Shown here: positions 43,770 through 56,910 of the stretch, in pieces | Numbering within the stretch: the stretch's first letter is position 1 | Layout of the letters: each line of letters begins with the position of its first letter | NCBI GenBank assembly: GCA_000722615.1 | Contig: JOKI01000001.1 | Location: 34,240 to 98,239 of the forward strand | DNA length: 64,000 nucleotides | Source of the DNA: Pseudorhizobium pelagicum | GTDB taxonomy: Bacteria > Pseudomonadota > Alphaproteobacteria > Rhizobiales > Rhizobiaceae | Direction: 5' to 3' | Translations under genes and position numbers: made by a program | Notes under the pieces: generated by a model | Database searches by the model: none | What the model was told of the DNA's origin: nothing | The model's input: the letters and a program-made list of their open reading frames with translations, nothing else

Positions 43770-43888
43770 AGGGCATCTGCCGACCGACTCCGTGGGGGGA
43801 TGGAACATCCTCTCCCGTCCTGCCGTTGTCTGACCATGTCCGGAGCGACCGCTCCGGTCGCGAATTCACCAGAACAACGAGGTCAGTC

Positions 43889-44302
43889 ATGAAATCGATC
43901 CCCTTCGCCGCCGCCATCGTGCTCGTCGCCGGAACTGCCTTTGCACAGGCGCCCATCACGGCACCGATCGTCGTGCTTCCCGAGGCCGTCCAGGGTGCGG
44001 CACCCGGCTATGTCTTCTCCGGCAACCTTGACGATGAAGACGTCTACGGCGCGGACGGCAATGTCATCGGCGAGATCGAAGACGTGCTGCTGAACGTCGA
44101 CGGCACCGTCGCTGCGGTCGCGCTGGAAGTCGGCGGTTTCCTCGGCATCGGTGAAAAGGACGTGCTGGTCGACTGGAGCACGCTGGAAATCACCGCCGAT
44201 GGCGATGACGACATCCGCGTGACGGCACCGACGCTGACGCGCGAAATCCTGGAAGGCGCCGGCGCCGTCGATCTGGATGCCATCGGCCTCGGCGACGACT
44301 GA
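43889..44302 (+). CDS. Exported PRC-barrel domain protein
   Basis: A 137-residue protein with signal peptide FAAAIVLVAGTAFA (cleavage near residue 20). A PRC-barrel domain follows at about residues 48-110: DVYGADGNVIGEIEDVLLNVDGTVAAVALEVGGFLGIGEKDVLVDWSTL. Exported PRC-barrel proteins are very common in Rhizobiales and poorly understood; a role in the envelope or stress is usually assumed. AACGAGG lies upstream of the ATG. It is monocistronic between the MBL and DUF1499 genes. Confidence 0.85.
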   Translation: MKSIPFAAAIVLVAGTAFAQAPITAPIVVLPEAVQGAAPGYVFSGNLDDEDVYGADGNVIGEIEDVLLNVDGTVAAVALEVGGFLGIGEKDVLVDWSTLEITADGDDDIRVTAPTLTREILEGAGAVDLDAIGLGDD

Positions 44303-44357
44303 TCTTCAGCCAGCGGGCGATCGCCGGCGTCACGGGTGACGGTGCAGTGGCCCGTCC

Positions 44358-45311
44358 TCAGCCGCCGGCGATGCCCAGCAGCTCGGCATCCAGCCGATCC
44401 AGAAAATCCTCCGCGATCTCGGCGCTCAGCCCGAGGTCGTGGGGGCCGTAGCGGGACGCGACGCGGAGATCGACGGAGGTCGTTTCGGCGTCCTCCCGCA
44501 AGCGTATGACGATATCAAACGGCAGTCCGAGTGCCAGCGTGCGCACCTCGCCCTGAAGCAAGACATCTTGCGCAGCTGGCAGGAAGGCATCGTCGGCGTC
44601 ATCCGGCGTTTCCGCCGTTGGCGCGAGCTGCCCCGGCAGAGTCGGTCGCGGCAGGGGAACGGGCGCCGTGACCGGCAGAGCCCCTTCTTCCGGCAGAACC
44701 TCCTCGACATCGTCCACGGACACAGGCGGTGATGGCTCCTGCGGCGCCATCTGGCCCTCACCCTGCCGATCCAGGATGCTGACGCGCGCCGAGAGCGCTG
44801 CCGCCTGGACACCCTGCAGGACACGGTCCAGGGCGCCTTCGTAGCGGCGCCCGGTCAGGCCGGGATAGGCGGCAAGCTGCGCACGACGATCGGCGGCGCT
44901 GACGGAGGCTGGCCGCACCAGCCATTCCTGGGCGTAGTCCGGACGGGCCAGGAATTCCGGCGGATCCTCGAGATCCGTCGCGACCTCGTAGATCGCCGGC
45001 TGCGTCAGGTAGGCGACCGCACCGGCCGCGACCACCGCCAGCGGAACGGCCGCATAAACAAGCGCCTTGGCGGCGGCGATGCCGCCTTCGGCGCCCTTCT
45101 GCCAGAGGCGGACGAGACCGATCAGCGCCAGCGGAACGGCGGCAGCGGCGATCGCCGCCGACAGCAGCACAAGGGCCAGCATGTCCGGCGTGCGCAGCGG
45201 CCCGAAGCGGTGCCCGATCACGGCCAGCGCAAATAGCAGCAAGGCCGCAAGGGCAATCCGGCGGGCGGCATAGGCGGAACGGGAAATGGGCCGGACAAAG
45301 CGGACGGTCAT
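44358..45311 (-). CDS. DUF1499-domain membrane protein
   Basis: A 317-residue protein with three N-terminal membrane segments (about residues 17-36, 43-70 and 83-103), then a DUF1499 domain (IYEVATDLEDPPEFLA, YEGALDRVLQGVQ, further TLALGLPFDIVIRLRED and VDLRVASRYGPHDLG). A proline/glutamate-rich insert (about residues 205-255) interrupts the domain. The family is conserved in Rhizobiales without a known function. The start at 45311 (MTVRFVRPISR) is chosen because the sequence before it is unlike the family. Confidence 0.75.
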   Translation of the reverse strand: MTVRFVRPISRSAYAARRIALAALLLFALAVIGHRFGPLRTPDMLALVLLSAAIAAAAVPLALIGLVRLWQKGAEGGIAAAKALVYAAVPLAVVAAGAVAYLTQPAIYEVATDLEDPPEFLARPDYAQEWLVRPASVSAADRRAQLAAYPGLTGRRYEGALDRVLQGVQAAALSARVSILDRQGEGQMAPQEPSPPVSVDDVEEVLPEEGALPVTAPVPLPRPTLPGQLAPTAETPDDADDAFLPAAQDVLLQGEVRTLALGLPFDIVIRLREDAETTSVDLRVASRYGPHDLGLSAEIAEDFLDRLDAELLGIAGG

Positions 45312-45421
45312 GGAATCATCACAGCATCTGGAATTGGCCACTTCATGCCCGCTTGTGTAGAACAGGACGGGTGATATGCAAATCACCTATTGCCCAAGGC
45401 AAGGCCGATACGGAGTTCGTC

Positions 45422-45688
45422 ATGCGCCATCATCTTCTCTTCGCTGCGGCGGTGCTGCCGCTCGTGCTGTCCGGCTGCCAGACGGTGACGCCGGAGGAAC
45501 GCCGCGCCATCGACCAGCGCACCTGCGCCGGCTATGGCTTCAAGCCGGGCACGGATGCGATGGCGCGCTGCCTGCTCGACCTCGATCTCGACCGCCGCGC
45601 CGACATGCGCAGCTGGCGCGACCAGCAGAACCGCACCATGTGGGGACCGATGTACGTGGAGCGGCGGGTCATCATCCGCGAAGACTGA
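45422..45688 (+). CDS. Small putative lipoprotein
   Basis: An 88-residue exported protein. The lipobox LVLSGC places the lipidated cysteine at 19. The mature part is charged and includes CAGYGFKPGTDAMARCLLDLDLDRRADMRSW, a pattern shared by small rhizobial lipoproteins of unknown function, with two conserved-looking cysteines. The ATG at 45422 is inside a longer frame that has no other support. It is convergent with the dikinase gene. Confidence 0.7.
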   Translation: MRHHLLFAAAVLPLVLSGCQTVTPEERRAIDQRTCAGYGFKPGTDAMARCLLDLDLDRRADMRSWRDQQNRTMWGPMYVERRVIIRED

Positions 45689-45712
45689 CGGCTGCGCCAA
45701 AACCGGCTGCGG

Positions 45713-48388
<2,676 letters not shown>

Positions 48389-48512
48389 TCGACTGCTCTC
48401 CACCCATCGCAGCATGCTTTTTGCTACGAATACAGACTTTATGTCAGTTTGGAAACGTAGGGCGGCGGGATTGTGTTGCAATGCAACAAAAGACGCGAGG
48501 CGCCGGTGGCGC

Positions 48513-51500
48513 TCAGCTTGCCTCGCGCAGCAGTTCGGCCGTCTGCAGGTCGACCGAGACCAGCTGGCTGACGCCCTGCTCGGCCATGGTGACGCCGAAC
48601 AGGCGGCTCATGCGGGCCATGGTGATGGGGTTGTGGGTGATGATCACGAAGCGGGTCTCGGTGGAGGCCGCCATCTCGTCCATCAGGTTGCAGTAGCGCT
48701 CGACGTTGTGGTCGTCGAGCGGCGCATCGACCTCGTCGAGGACGCAGATCGGCGCCGGGTTGGTGAGGAAGACGGCGAAGATCAGCGCCATGGCGGTCAA
48801 GGCCTGCTCGCCGCCCGAGAGCAGCGTCATGGTCTGCGGCTTCTTGCCCGGCGGGCGGGCGAGGATTTCGAGGCCGGCTTCCAGCGGGTCGTCGCTTTCG
48901 ATGAGCTGCAGTTCGGCCGTGCCGCCATTGAAGAGGTGGGTGAAGAGGCGCTGGAATTCCGAATTGACCACCTCGAAGGCGGCCAGCAGGCGTTCGCGAC
49001 CCTCGCGGTTGAGGCTCTGGATGGCGCCGCGCAGCTTGCGGATCGCGTCGATCACGTCGTCGCGCTCGCGGATCAGCGCGTCGAGCTTGTCGGAAAGCTC
49101 CTTCTGCTCCTCCTCCGCACGCAGGTTGACGGCGCCGAGACGCTCGCGCTCCATCTTCAGACGATCGACCTCGCGCTCTATGTCCCGGACATCGGGCAGA
49201 GCCGAACCGGGAGCAAGGCCTGCCAGCCGCAGCACCTCATGCGGGGCGACGCTCAGCGTCTCCTGGATGCGCAGTTCAGCCTCGTGGCGTCGCTCCGCCG
49301 ATGACACCAGGCGCTCCTCCGCACGGCCGCGCTTTTCGCGGGCTTCCGCCAGTTCGGCGAGCGCCGTGGTGGCGACACGGTCGGCGTCCCGCTGGCGGGT
49401 CTCGGCCTCGACGAGGCGATCGGCGGCGGTGCGACGCGTCTCCTCCGCCTTCTGCAATTCCGACAGCAGGCTGCGGCGCTTCTCGTCGAATTCTTCCGGC
49501 GCCGCCTCCAGATCGGCGATCTCCTCGCGGGCCTCCTCCTCGCGGTCGCGCAGCGTCGCGACATGGTTCTCGGCGCTCTCCGCACGCGCCTGCCACGCAG
49601 AGCGCTCCTGGACGATGGCGGCCAGGCGGCGACGACGGGCTTCGGTCTCGCGGCTGAGGCCTTCGTAACGGGCGCGGGCCTCCGCCAGAACACTGCGGTC
49701 CGTCGCCACCGCCAGCTGCTGGTCGCGCAGGCGCTGATCGATGCCGGAGAGGTCGGGTGCGTCTTCGAGCTCGATGCGGGCGTTCTCCTCCTGAAGGTGA
49801 ACGTCCTCGATCTGCGACCGGACCTGACTGGCGGCCTCCGTCACCACGTCGCGGCGGCGCAGCAGATCGCCGGCGGCGCGCTCGGCCGCAGCCAGCGCCT
49901 CGCGCGCCTCGGCAAGCTGACGGGTGGCGATGCGGCTGCGGTCGCGGGCATCGGCAAGGCGGGCTTCCTCGGCAGCAATGCGCCCCGCGGCGTCGGAGAG
50001 AGCCGCCTCGGCGTCGGAGAGGATGATCCTTGCCTCGTCCAGCTCGGTCTCCAGTTCCGAGAGGCGGTTCTTCTGGGAAAGCCTGAGGGCCGCCGCACCG
50101 GGCGCTTCGGACCCGGCGACATGCCCGTCCCAGCGATAGACCGCCCCCTCCGGCGTCACCAGCCGCTGGCCGGGCTTGAGCTCCGCCATCAGGCGGGCGG
50201 CATCTTCTGCTGCGACCACGCCGATCTGCGCCAGACGGCGCGTCAGTTCCGGCGGCGCGGAGGCCCGAGACAGCAGCGGCTCGCAGCCGCCTGGAAGCGC
50301 GGGGTCGGCCGTAGCGTCGCCATTGACGGTCCAGAAGGCGGGTGCTGCCGGGTCGGTGGAACTCTCCAGGTCGTCACCCAGCGCGGCGCCAAGGGCGGCC
50401 TCGTAGCCGCGATCGACCCGGATCGCTTCCGCGACCGCCGGAAAACCGCCGGACACTTCGCCGGCCGCCAGCATGCGGGAGATGGTGCGGGCCTCCGTCT
50501 CGAGACCGTTCAGATGCGACCGGGCCGCATCGACGGGCCGGCGGGCCTCCACCTCGGCGGATCGCGCCCCGGCCAAGGCAGCCTCGACGTCTTCGGCAGC
50601 GGCGGCGGCTTCCTCAACGGCATATTCCGCCGCGTCGACCACTTCACGGCGTTCGGCCGGGTCGTCGAGCGCCGAGAGCCGCTCGGATATGGCGTCCAGT
50701 TCCGCTTCAGCATCCTGCATCTGCCGGTCGAGCCGCTGGCGGCGCTCAGCGAGGTCGCGGATCTGCCGCTCCAGCTGGGTGCGGGAGGCGGCCGCCTCCG
50801 CGCGTTCGGCGGTGACGGCGGCAAACAGCCGCTCGCTCTCCGCCAGCGCTGCCGCTGCGGCCTCGAAGGCTTCCCGCACCTCCTCCGCCTCGGCGCCGGA
50901 ATCGGCCAAAATGTCGTTGATCTCCTGCTCTTCCTCGTCGAGCTTGGCGAGGAAGCCGGCATTGTCGGCGGCGAGTTGTTCTTCGCGGCGAATGTCTTCG
51001 GCAAGCTGCAGCAGCCGGCGGGACAGCTCGTCGCGACGCTTCAGGAGGCGGCCCGCCTCCTCGTCGAGTTGAGTGCGGGCGATCTGGATGCGCTGCAGGG
51101 CGGCGCCCGCCCTCGCCTCCTCCTCGCGCAGTTCCGGCAGCTTCAGGCTGGCAATCGCCTGCGCTTTTGCCGCCTCCATCTGTCCTTGCGCCTGTTCGGC
51201 GACGACCATGGTGGCCTGGTTAAGCGCCGTTTCCGCCTCGAGCTCGGCTTCACTCGCCTGCGCCCAGCGGATGTGGAGCAGCATGGCGTCGCGGGCGCGA
51301 ATGTCGGCCGACAGCATCTTGAAGCGGTTGGCCTGGCGGGCCTGGCGCTTCAGGCTCTCGATCTGGCTTTCGAGCTGGGCGGTGATGTCCTCCAGCCGTT
51401 CCAGATTGCCCTCGGCGCCGCGCAGCCGAAGTTCGGCTTCGTGGCGGCGCGAATGCAGACCGGAGATGCCGGCCGCCTCTTCCAGCAACTGCCGGCGCGC

Positions 51501-51974
51501 CTGCGGCTTGGCGTTGATGAGCTCGCCGATGCGCCCCTGCCCGACCATCGAGGGCGAGCGGGCGCCGGTCGAAGCATCCGCAAACAGGAGCTGGACATCC
51601 TTGGCGCGGGCTTCCTTGCCGTTGATGCGATAGACGGAGCCATTCTCGCGCTCGATGCGGCGCGACACCTGGATCTCGTCGGAATCGTTGAAGGCGGCAG
51701 GCGCCGTGCGGTCGGAATTGTCGAGGAAGAGGGCAACTTCGGCCGTATTGCGGGCCGGCCGGTTTCCGGAGCCGGAAAAGATCACGTCGTCCATGCCGGA
51801 CGCGCGCATGTTCTTGTAGGAGTTTTCCCCCATCACCCAGCGCAGCGCCTCGACGAGGTTCGACTTGCCACAGCCGTTGGGGCCGACCACGCCGGTCAGG
51901 CCGCGCTCGATGATGAACTCGGTCGGTTCGACGAAGGACTTGAAACCGAGCACGCGCAGCTTGTTGAACTTCAT
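48513..51974 (-). CDS. smc: Chromosome segregation protein SMC
   Basis: A 1153-residue structural-maintenance-of-chromosomes ATPase. The N-terminal head has FKSFVEPTEFIIERGLTGVVGPNGCGKSN (Walker A at 31-38). Two long coiled coils surround a hinge around residues 500-640. The C-terminal head has LLSGGEQALTAMALIFA (signature) and ICVLDEVDAPLDDHNVERY (Walker B). It forms rings that organise and separate chromosomes. Length matches rhizobial SMC. The ATG at 51974 starts the conserved MKFNKLRVLGFKSF; a GTG four codons earlier is possible. It follows the DsbA-type gene in the same direction. Confidence 0.97.
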   Translation of the reverse strand: MKFNKLRVLGFKSFVEPTEFIIERGLTGVVGPNGCGKSNLVEALRWVMGENSYKNMRASGMDDVIFSGSGNRPARNTAEVALFLDNSDRTAPAAFNDSDEIQVSRRIERENGSVYRINGKEARAKDVQLLFADASTGARSPSMVGQGRIGELINAKPQARRQLLEEAAGISGLHSRRHEAELRLRGAEGNLERLEDITAQLESQIESLKRQARQANRFKMLSADIRARDAMLLHIRWAQASEAELEAETALNQATMVVAEQAQGQMEAAKAQAIASLKLPELREEEARAGAALQRIQIARTQLDEEAGRLLKRRDELSRRLLQLAEDIRREEQLAADNAGFLAKLDEEEQEINDILADSGAEAEEVREAFEAAAAALAESERLFAAVTAERAEAAASRTQLERQIRDLAERRQRLDRQMQDAEAELDAISERLSALDDPAERREVVDAAEYAVEEAAAAAEDVEAALAGARSAEVEARRPVDAARSHLNGLETEARTISRMLAAGEVSGGFPAVAEAIRVDRGYEAALGAALGDDLESSTDPAAPAFWTVNGDATADPALPGGCEPLLSRASAPPELTRRLAQIGVVAAEDAARLMAELKPGQRLVTPEGAVYRWDGHVAGSEAPGAAALRLSQKNRLSELETELDEARIILSDAEAALSDAAGRIAAEEARLADARDRSRIATRQLAEAREALAAAERAAGDLLRRRDVVTEAASQVRSQIEDVHLQEENARIELEDAPDLSGIDQRLRDQQLAVATDRSVLAEARARYEGLSRETEARRRRLAAIVQERSAWQARAESAENHVATLRDREEEAREEIADLEAAPEEFDEKRRSLLSELQKAEETRRTAADRLVEAETRQRDADRVATTALAELAEAREKRGRAEERLVSSAERRHEAELRIQETLSVAPHEVLRLAGLAPGSALPDVRDIEREVDRLKMERERLGAVNLRAEEEQKELSDKLDALIRERDDVIDAIRKLRGAIQSLNREGRERLLAAFEVVNSEFQRLFTHLFNGGTAELQLIESDDPLEAGLEILARPPGKKPQTMTLLSGGEQALTAMALIFAVFLTNPAPICVLDEVDAPLDDHNVERYCNLMDEMAASTETRFVIITHNPITMARMSRLFGVTMAEQGVSQLVSVDLQTAELLREAS

Positions 51975-52037
51975 GCCGCGCACCAAGGGCGGGCGGCGGA
52001 CACGGGGGTGCCGCCGCCGGTCAGATCATGAACGGTC

Positions 52038-52736
52038 TCAGAGCAAGCTGTCGATAAGAGCCGACATGCTTTCAACAGACATGGCCCCCGCATAGCGTTC
52101 GCCGTTGATGAGGAAGGTCGGCGTCGAATTGACGCCGAATTCATCGGCACCACGCTTCATCGTCGCGTTCACATCATCGAGAAGTTGCTGGTTCGTCAAG
52201 CAGGCCTGGAAAGTCTCCTGTGAGAAACCGGCCAGTTTGGACATTTGCAGGAGTGCCGCACGGCCATCTTCCGCCGCCGCCCAGGTGTTCTGCTGCTTCA
52301 TCAGCATCGAGACCATCGGGAAATACTGCTCCGGCGTGCTCGCTTCCTGCGGGTTCGACGGGTTGCAACGGGCGAGCATGAAGGCGGCCGCTGCGCGCGG
52401 ATCGAAGGGGAACTCGCGGATGATGAAGCGCGCCTTGCCGGTGTCGACGTACTTCGTCTTGATCTCGTCGAAGGTCGTGTTGTGGAAGGTCGCGCAATGC
52501 GGGCAGGTCATCGACATGTACTCGATGATCTGGACCGGGGCGTTCTCCTCGCCGATCGCCATTTCCGGCAGCGGGCCGAGCTTCAGAGCCTCGGTCATGT
52601 CCACGTCGCCCTGCGACTCGGGCATTTCCTGGGCGAAGGCTTCGGTCGCCGAGAGGGGCAACGCCAGCACCAGGGCTGCCGCTGCGACGCCGCCCATGAG
52701 TGCGCGCCGGGTGATGGTGGTTTCGGTCATCGTCAT
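52038..52736 (-). CDS. DsbA-family thiol:disulfide oxidoreductase
   Basis: A 232-residue exported thioredoxin-fold protein. The leader has twin arginines at 10-11 (TRRALMGGVAAAALVLALPLSA), so Tat export is possible. The active site is CPHC at 78-81 in EYMSMTCPHCATFH, and the cis-proline region is NSTPTFLINGERYAG. It is likely to oxidise or isomerise disulfides in the periplasm. It is 63 bases upstream of smc on the same strand, the order seen in rhizobia. Confidence 0.93.
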   Translation of the reverse strand: MTMTETTITRRALMGGVAAAALVLALPLSATEAFAQEMPESQGDVDMTEALKLGPLPEMAIGEENAPVQIIEYMSMTCPHCATFHNTTFDEIKTKYVDTGKARFIIREFPFDPRAAAAFMLARCNPSNPQEASTPEQYFPMVSMLMKQQNTWAAAEDGRAALLQMSKLAGFSQETFQACLTNQQLLDDVNATMKRGADEFGVNSTPTFLINGERYAGAMSVESMSALIDSLL

Positions 52737-52867
52737 CGGACACCTGCCTTAGAGTACAAATAAAGGTCGCCATTCCGTATCGTGCCCTCAAGACAGGAAC
52801 AAGGTGGCGAAGAGTTAAATCCTTCAAAGCTTTGTGACACGTGCCAGCTGAACGGCAGCTGTACGGA

Positions 52868-53377
52868 TCAGCGCTTCTTCTGCAGGACGGCGGTGCCGAG
52901 ACGGGCAACCGCCTTTTTCAGCGCATCGCCTTCGATCCCCTCCATCATCCCGTCCAGGCGTCTTGCCGCCTCGCCCTTCAACGGCTGCGGCCGGGGACGA
53001 TGCTTCGCCGTCTGGGAGACGGGCTTCTGGACGATGCGGATCTGATGGACGGCCGGAAAGCCGAAGAAGGCGTTGATACGGGCGATCAGCTCGCCCTGGG
53101 CATGGGTCAGGAAGAGCGCCTGCGCGCCCTCGCAGGCGATCGTCAGGACACCCGGCCGATAACCTCCCGCCTCGTCGGAGGCATCCCGGCGCGGCCAGGC
53201 GATCTTCTCCGGGCGGCTGCAATCGGCAAACTGCTCGCCGGCGATCTCGTCCCAGGAGCCGAGGAGCGCCGTGGAAATGCCGGCGCGGCGCGCCAGCACC
53301 GGATCGATGATGCCGTTCGCCAGTTCGGCGATCTGCATCTCGCGCCGGGGGCGAAACGGCTTTGCATCACGGGCCAT
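52868..53377 (-). CDS. DUF721/DciA-family protein
   Basis: A 169-residue protein with the DUF721 domain (LLGSWDEIAGEQFADCSRPEKIAWP, GVLTIACEGAQALFLTHAQGELIARINAFFG) and a basic C-terminal tail. DciA members help load the replicative helicase in bacteria without DnaC. It lies between the DsbA-type gene and the divergently transcribed mutY. No strong ribosome-binding site was noted, though the ATG fits the conserved start. Confidence 0.85.
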   Translation of the reverse strand: MARDAKPFRPRREMQIAELANGIIDPVLARRAGISTALLGSWDEIAGEQFADCSRPEKIAWPRRDASDEAGGYRPGVLTIACEGAQALFLTHAQGELIARINAFFGFPAVHQIRIVQKPVSQTAKHRPRPQPLKGEAARRLDGMMEGIEGDALKKAVARLGTAVLQKKR

Positions 53378-53514
53378 GCTCGATCTCCGTCATAAGGTCT
53401 GTGCGGCTAAGGCAGTTCTCTGGATGGGACTGAGGCCGGCTCTATCGTTGACGCTCCAAGGCATCTCGGCGATAGAGAGCCTTTAGAACAGAAACACAGG
53501 CTTTTCCAGCGCGC

Positions 53515-54597
53515 GTGAACGATCCTCAGGCCATGAACCGGAACCTTCTCGCGTGGTACGACCGGCACCACCGCGAACTGCCGTGGCGCGTGTCGCCCGG
53601 AGCTTCCGCACGGGGGCTGCGACCGGACCCCTATCACATCTGGCTTTCCGAGGTGATGCTGCAGCAGACGACGGTGCAGGCGGTGAAGCCGTATTTCGAC
53701 AAGTTCCTGGGGCTCTGGCCGACGGTCGCCGATCTCGCGGCGGCACCGACCGAAGATGTGATGGCGGCCTGGGCGGGGCTTGGCTACTATGCCCGCGCCC
53801 GCAACCTGAAGAAATGCGCCGAGGCCGTCGCCACCGACCACGGCGGCGTCTTCCCGGACACCGAAGCGGGTTTGCGCAGCCTGCCGGGCATCGGCGACTA
53901 TACCTCCGCAGCCGTTGCCGCCATCGCCTTCAACCGGCCCTCGGCGGTGATGGACGGCAATGTCGAGCGGGTGATCTCGCGGCTCTACGCAATCGACGCG
54001 CCCCTGCCCGGTTCGAAGCCGGAGATGAAGCGGCACGTGGCGGAGCTGACGCCCCAGGATCGGCCCGGCGACTTTGCGCAGGCGATGATGGATCTCGGCG
54101 CGACGATCTGCACGCCGAAGCGTCCGGCCTGTGCCCTCTGTCCTCTCAACGATCGCTGCCTGGCTCTTGCCGAGCACGATCCGGAACGTTTTCCGGTCAA
54201 GGCTGCGAAGAAGGAAAAGCCGGTGCGGTTCGGTGCAGCCTTCGTTGCGGTCAATCCGGAGGGCGCCATCCTGCTGCGGCGGCGCGTGGAGAGCGGGCTG
54301 CTGGGCGGCATGACGGAAGTGCCGACCACCGCCTGGACCGCACGGCTCGACGGCGGCCAGACGATCGAGCATGCGCCCTTCCCCGCCAGGTGGGAAAGCT
54401 GCGGCACCATCGTCCACGTCTTTACCCATTTCGAGCTCCGCCTCAGCGTATTTCGCGCAGTGACTGCCGAGGTGGGACTTCCGGATCCGGGCTGGTGGGA
54501 GCCGGTGACCAATCTTCATGCGCAGGCGCTGCCGACCGTCATGAAAAAGGTAATCACGCAGGCTATTCCACGCGCCTTCGAACCACACCCAAGCTAG
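53515..54597 (+). CDS. mutY: A/G-specific adenine DNA glycosylase MutY
   Basis: A 360-residue base-excision enzyme that removes adenine paired with 8-oxoguanine. The catalytic Glu46 is in SEVMLQQTT, the helix-hairpin-helix LPGIGDYT is at 123-130, the catalytic Asp region follows in MDGNVERVISRLY, and four cysteines (199, 206, 209, 215; spacing 6-2-5) hold the iron-sulfur cluster. A NUDIX-like C-terminal domain recognises oxoguanine. The start is a GTG at 53515; an ATG at 53533 is an alternative. It is followed 12 bases later by a HAD gene. Confidence 0.96.
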   Translation: MNDPQAMNRNLLAWYDRHHRELPWRVSPGASARGLRPDPYHIWLSEVMLQQTTVQAVKPYFDKFLGLWPTVADLAAAPTEDVMAAWAGLGYYARARNLKKCAEAVATDHGGVFPDTEAGLRSLPGIGDYTSAAVAAIAFNRPSAVMDGNVERVISRLYAIDAPLPGSKPEMKRHVAELTPQDRPGDFAQAMMDLGATICTPKRPACALCPLNDRCLALAEHDPERFPVKAAKKEKPVRFGAAFVAVNPEGAILLRRRVESGLLGGMTEVPTTAWTARLDGGQTIEHAPFPARWESCGTIVHVFTHFELRLSVFRAVTAEVGLPDPGWWEPVTNLHAQALPTVMKKVITQAIPRAFEPHPS

Positions 54598-54609
54598 CAA
54601 GGAACCCAG

Positions 54610-55224
54610 ATGGCAGGCCCGATCAATCATATCGTCTTCGACATCGGCAAGGTGCTGATCCACTACGACCCCAACCTCCCCTTCAGCCGGGTCATTCCCG
54701 ACGCGGAGGAGCGCGCCTGGTTCTTCGCCAATGTCTGCACCCATGAATGGAACCTGGAACAGGACCGCGGCCGCTCGTGGAGCGATGCGGAGGCACTGCT
54801 GATCGGGACGTTTCCGGAGCGCGAGGAGCAGATCCGCGCCTTCCGCAAATACTGGCCGGAGATGGTGCCCTATGCCTATGAGGACAGCGTCAAGATCATG
54901 GAAGGGCTGATCGAGGAAGGCCGGGACGTGACGATGCTGACGAATTTTGCGGCCGACACCTTCCGGCACGCCCGCGAAATGTATCCGTTCCTCAACAAGC
55001 CGCGCGGCGTCACGGTCTCGGGTGAAATTGCGCTGATCAAGCCGGACCGCGAGATCTACGAAAAGCATGCGCGGGATTTCGGCCTGGAACCGCAGTCGAC
55101 GATCTTCATCGACGACTCTCTTGCCAACGTCGAGGGCGCCAGGGCCGCCGGCTGGCAGGCGGTGCATTTCACCGGAGCGGCGAAACTGAAGACGGACCTT
55201 GCCTCCTTCGGGATCGCCACCTGA
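54610..55224 (+). CDS. HAD-superfamily phosphatase (YihX-like)
   Basis: A 204-residue HAD hydrolase. Motif I is FDIGKVLI, where the second aspartate is replaced by glycine as in the FDLGNV subgroup (YihX, haloacid-type). Motif II is MLTNFAAD, motif III LIKPDREIY and motif IV IFIDDSLANVEGARAAGW. Sugar phosphates are the usual substrates of such proteins. It shares the mutY transcript (12-base gap) and is followed by a clear terminator. Confidence 0.87.
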   Translation: MAGPINHIVFDIGKVLIHYDPNLPFSRVIPDAEERAWFFANVCTHEWNLEQDRGRSWSDAEALLIGTFPEREEQIRAFRKYWPEMVPYAYEDSVKIMEGLIEEGRDVTMLTNFAADTFRHAREMYPFLNKPRGVTVSGEIALIKPDREIYEKHARDFGLEPQSTIFIDDSLANVEGARAAGWQAVHFTGAAKLKTDLASFGIAT

Positions 55225-55234
55225 CGACAAGACA

Positions 55235-55274
55235 TGACGCCCGGAGGTCAACCTCCTCCGGGCGTCATTTTATT
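55235..55274 (+). terminator. Rho-independent terminator after mutY-HAD
   Basis: TGACGCCCGGAGG (55235-55247) and CCTCCGGGCGTCA (55255-55267) form a perfect 13-base stem with a 7-base loop, followed by TTTTATT. It ends the mutY-HAD transcript. The reverse side has no comparable T-run next to ccrM. Confidence 0.88.
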
Positions 55275-55336
55275 CCCTTCCGGGACTGGAGGTACAAAAA
55301 CCGGAAGGCGAATATCTGCTCGCGGCCGGTGGATCG

Positions 55337-56512
<1,176 letters not shown>

Positions 56513-56614
56513 TTATGGTTACCTATGTTGGTTACCAAAGCCTGAAGGTGGCGTCGGATTTCGGGAATATTTGGCGCTATGGCCACCAGACCGCGACTGC
56601 TGTAAAATCAGCGC

Positions 56615-56910
56615 ATGAGGAAAAGCGAGGCGATCGAGAAGCTGACGGCACAGGCCGACGCCATCCGGGCGCTCGGCGCCACGTCGCTTTATCTCTTCGG
56701 ATCGGTGGCCCGCGACGAGGCAAGCGCCTCGAGCGATCTGGATCTGTTTATCGATTATGATCCGACGAAGAAGTTCTCACTTGTCGACTGACCGGTATCA
56801 AGCTCTTCCTCGAGGAGGAACTTGATACCGAGGTGGACCTGACGACGCGAGACAGCTTGCACGCTCGACTGAAAGACAGGATCGAAAACTCTGCGATCCG
56901 GATCTTCTGA
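56615..56910 (+). pseudogene. MntA-type nucleotidyltransferase, frameshifted
   Basis: The frame starts at ATG 56615 and has LYLFGSVARDEASASSDLDLFIDYD, the minimal nucleotidyltransferase motif GSxAR...SDxDL. It stops at 56791 directly after FSLVD. One base earlier or later the natural continuation is clear (LTGIKLFLEEELDTEVDLTTRDSLHARLKDRIENSAIRIF), ending TGA at 56910. The bases show one missing A (GTCGACTG for GTCGAACTG) near 56786. MntA proteins add AMP to the partner HEPN toxin and act as antitoxin. Its stop overlaps the HEPN start (TGATG). Confidence 0.8.

Noticed and set aside
42815..43880. Long plus-strand frame before the PRC-barrel gene
   Set aside because: The first part is the MBL hydrolase read in a wrong frame; only the last 137 codons (from 43889) are a real gene.
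49563..52031. 822-codon plus-strand open frame
   Set aside because: Antisense shadow of smc; no domain is recognisable and the smc heads and signature motifs are clear on the other strand.
53407..55251. 614-codon minus-strand open frame
   Set aside because: Antisense to mutY and the HAD gene, both of which have intact catalytic motifs.
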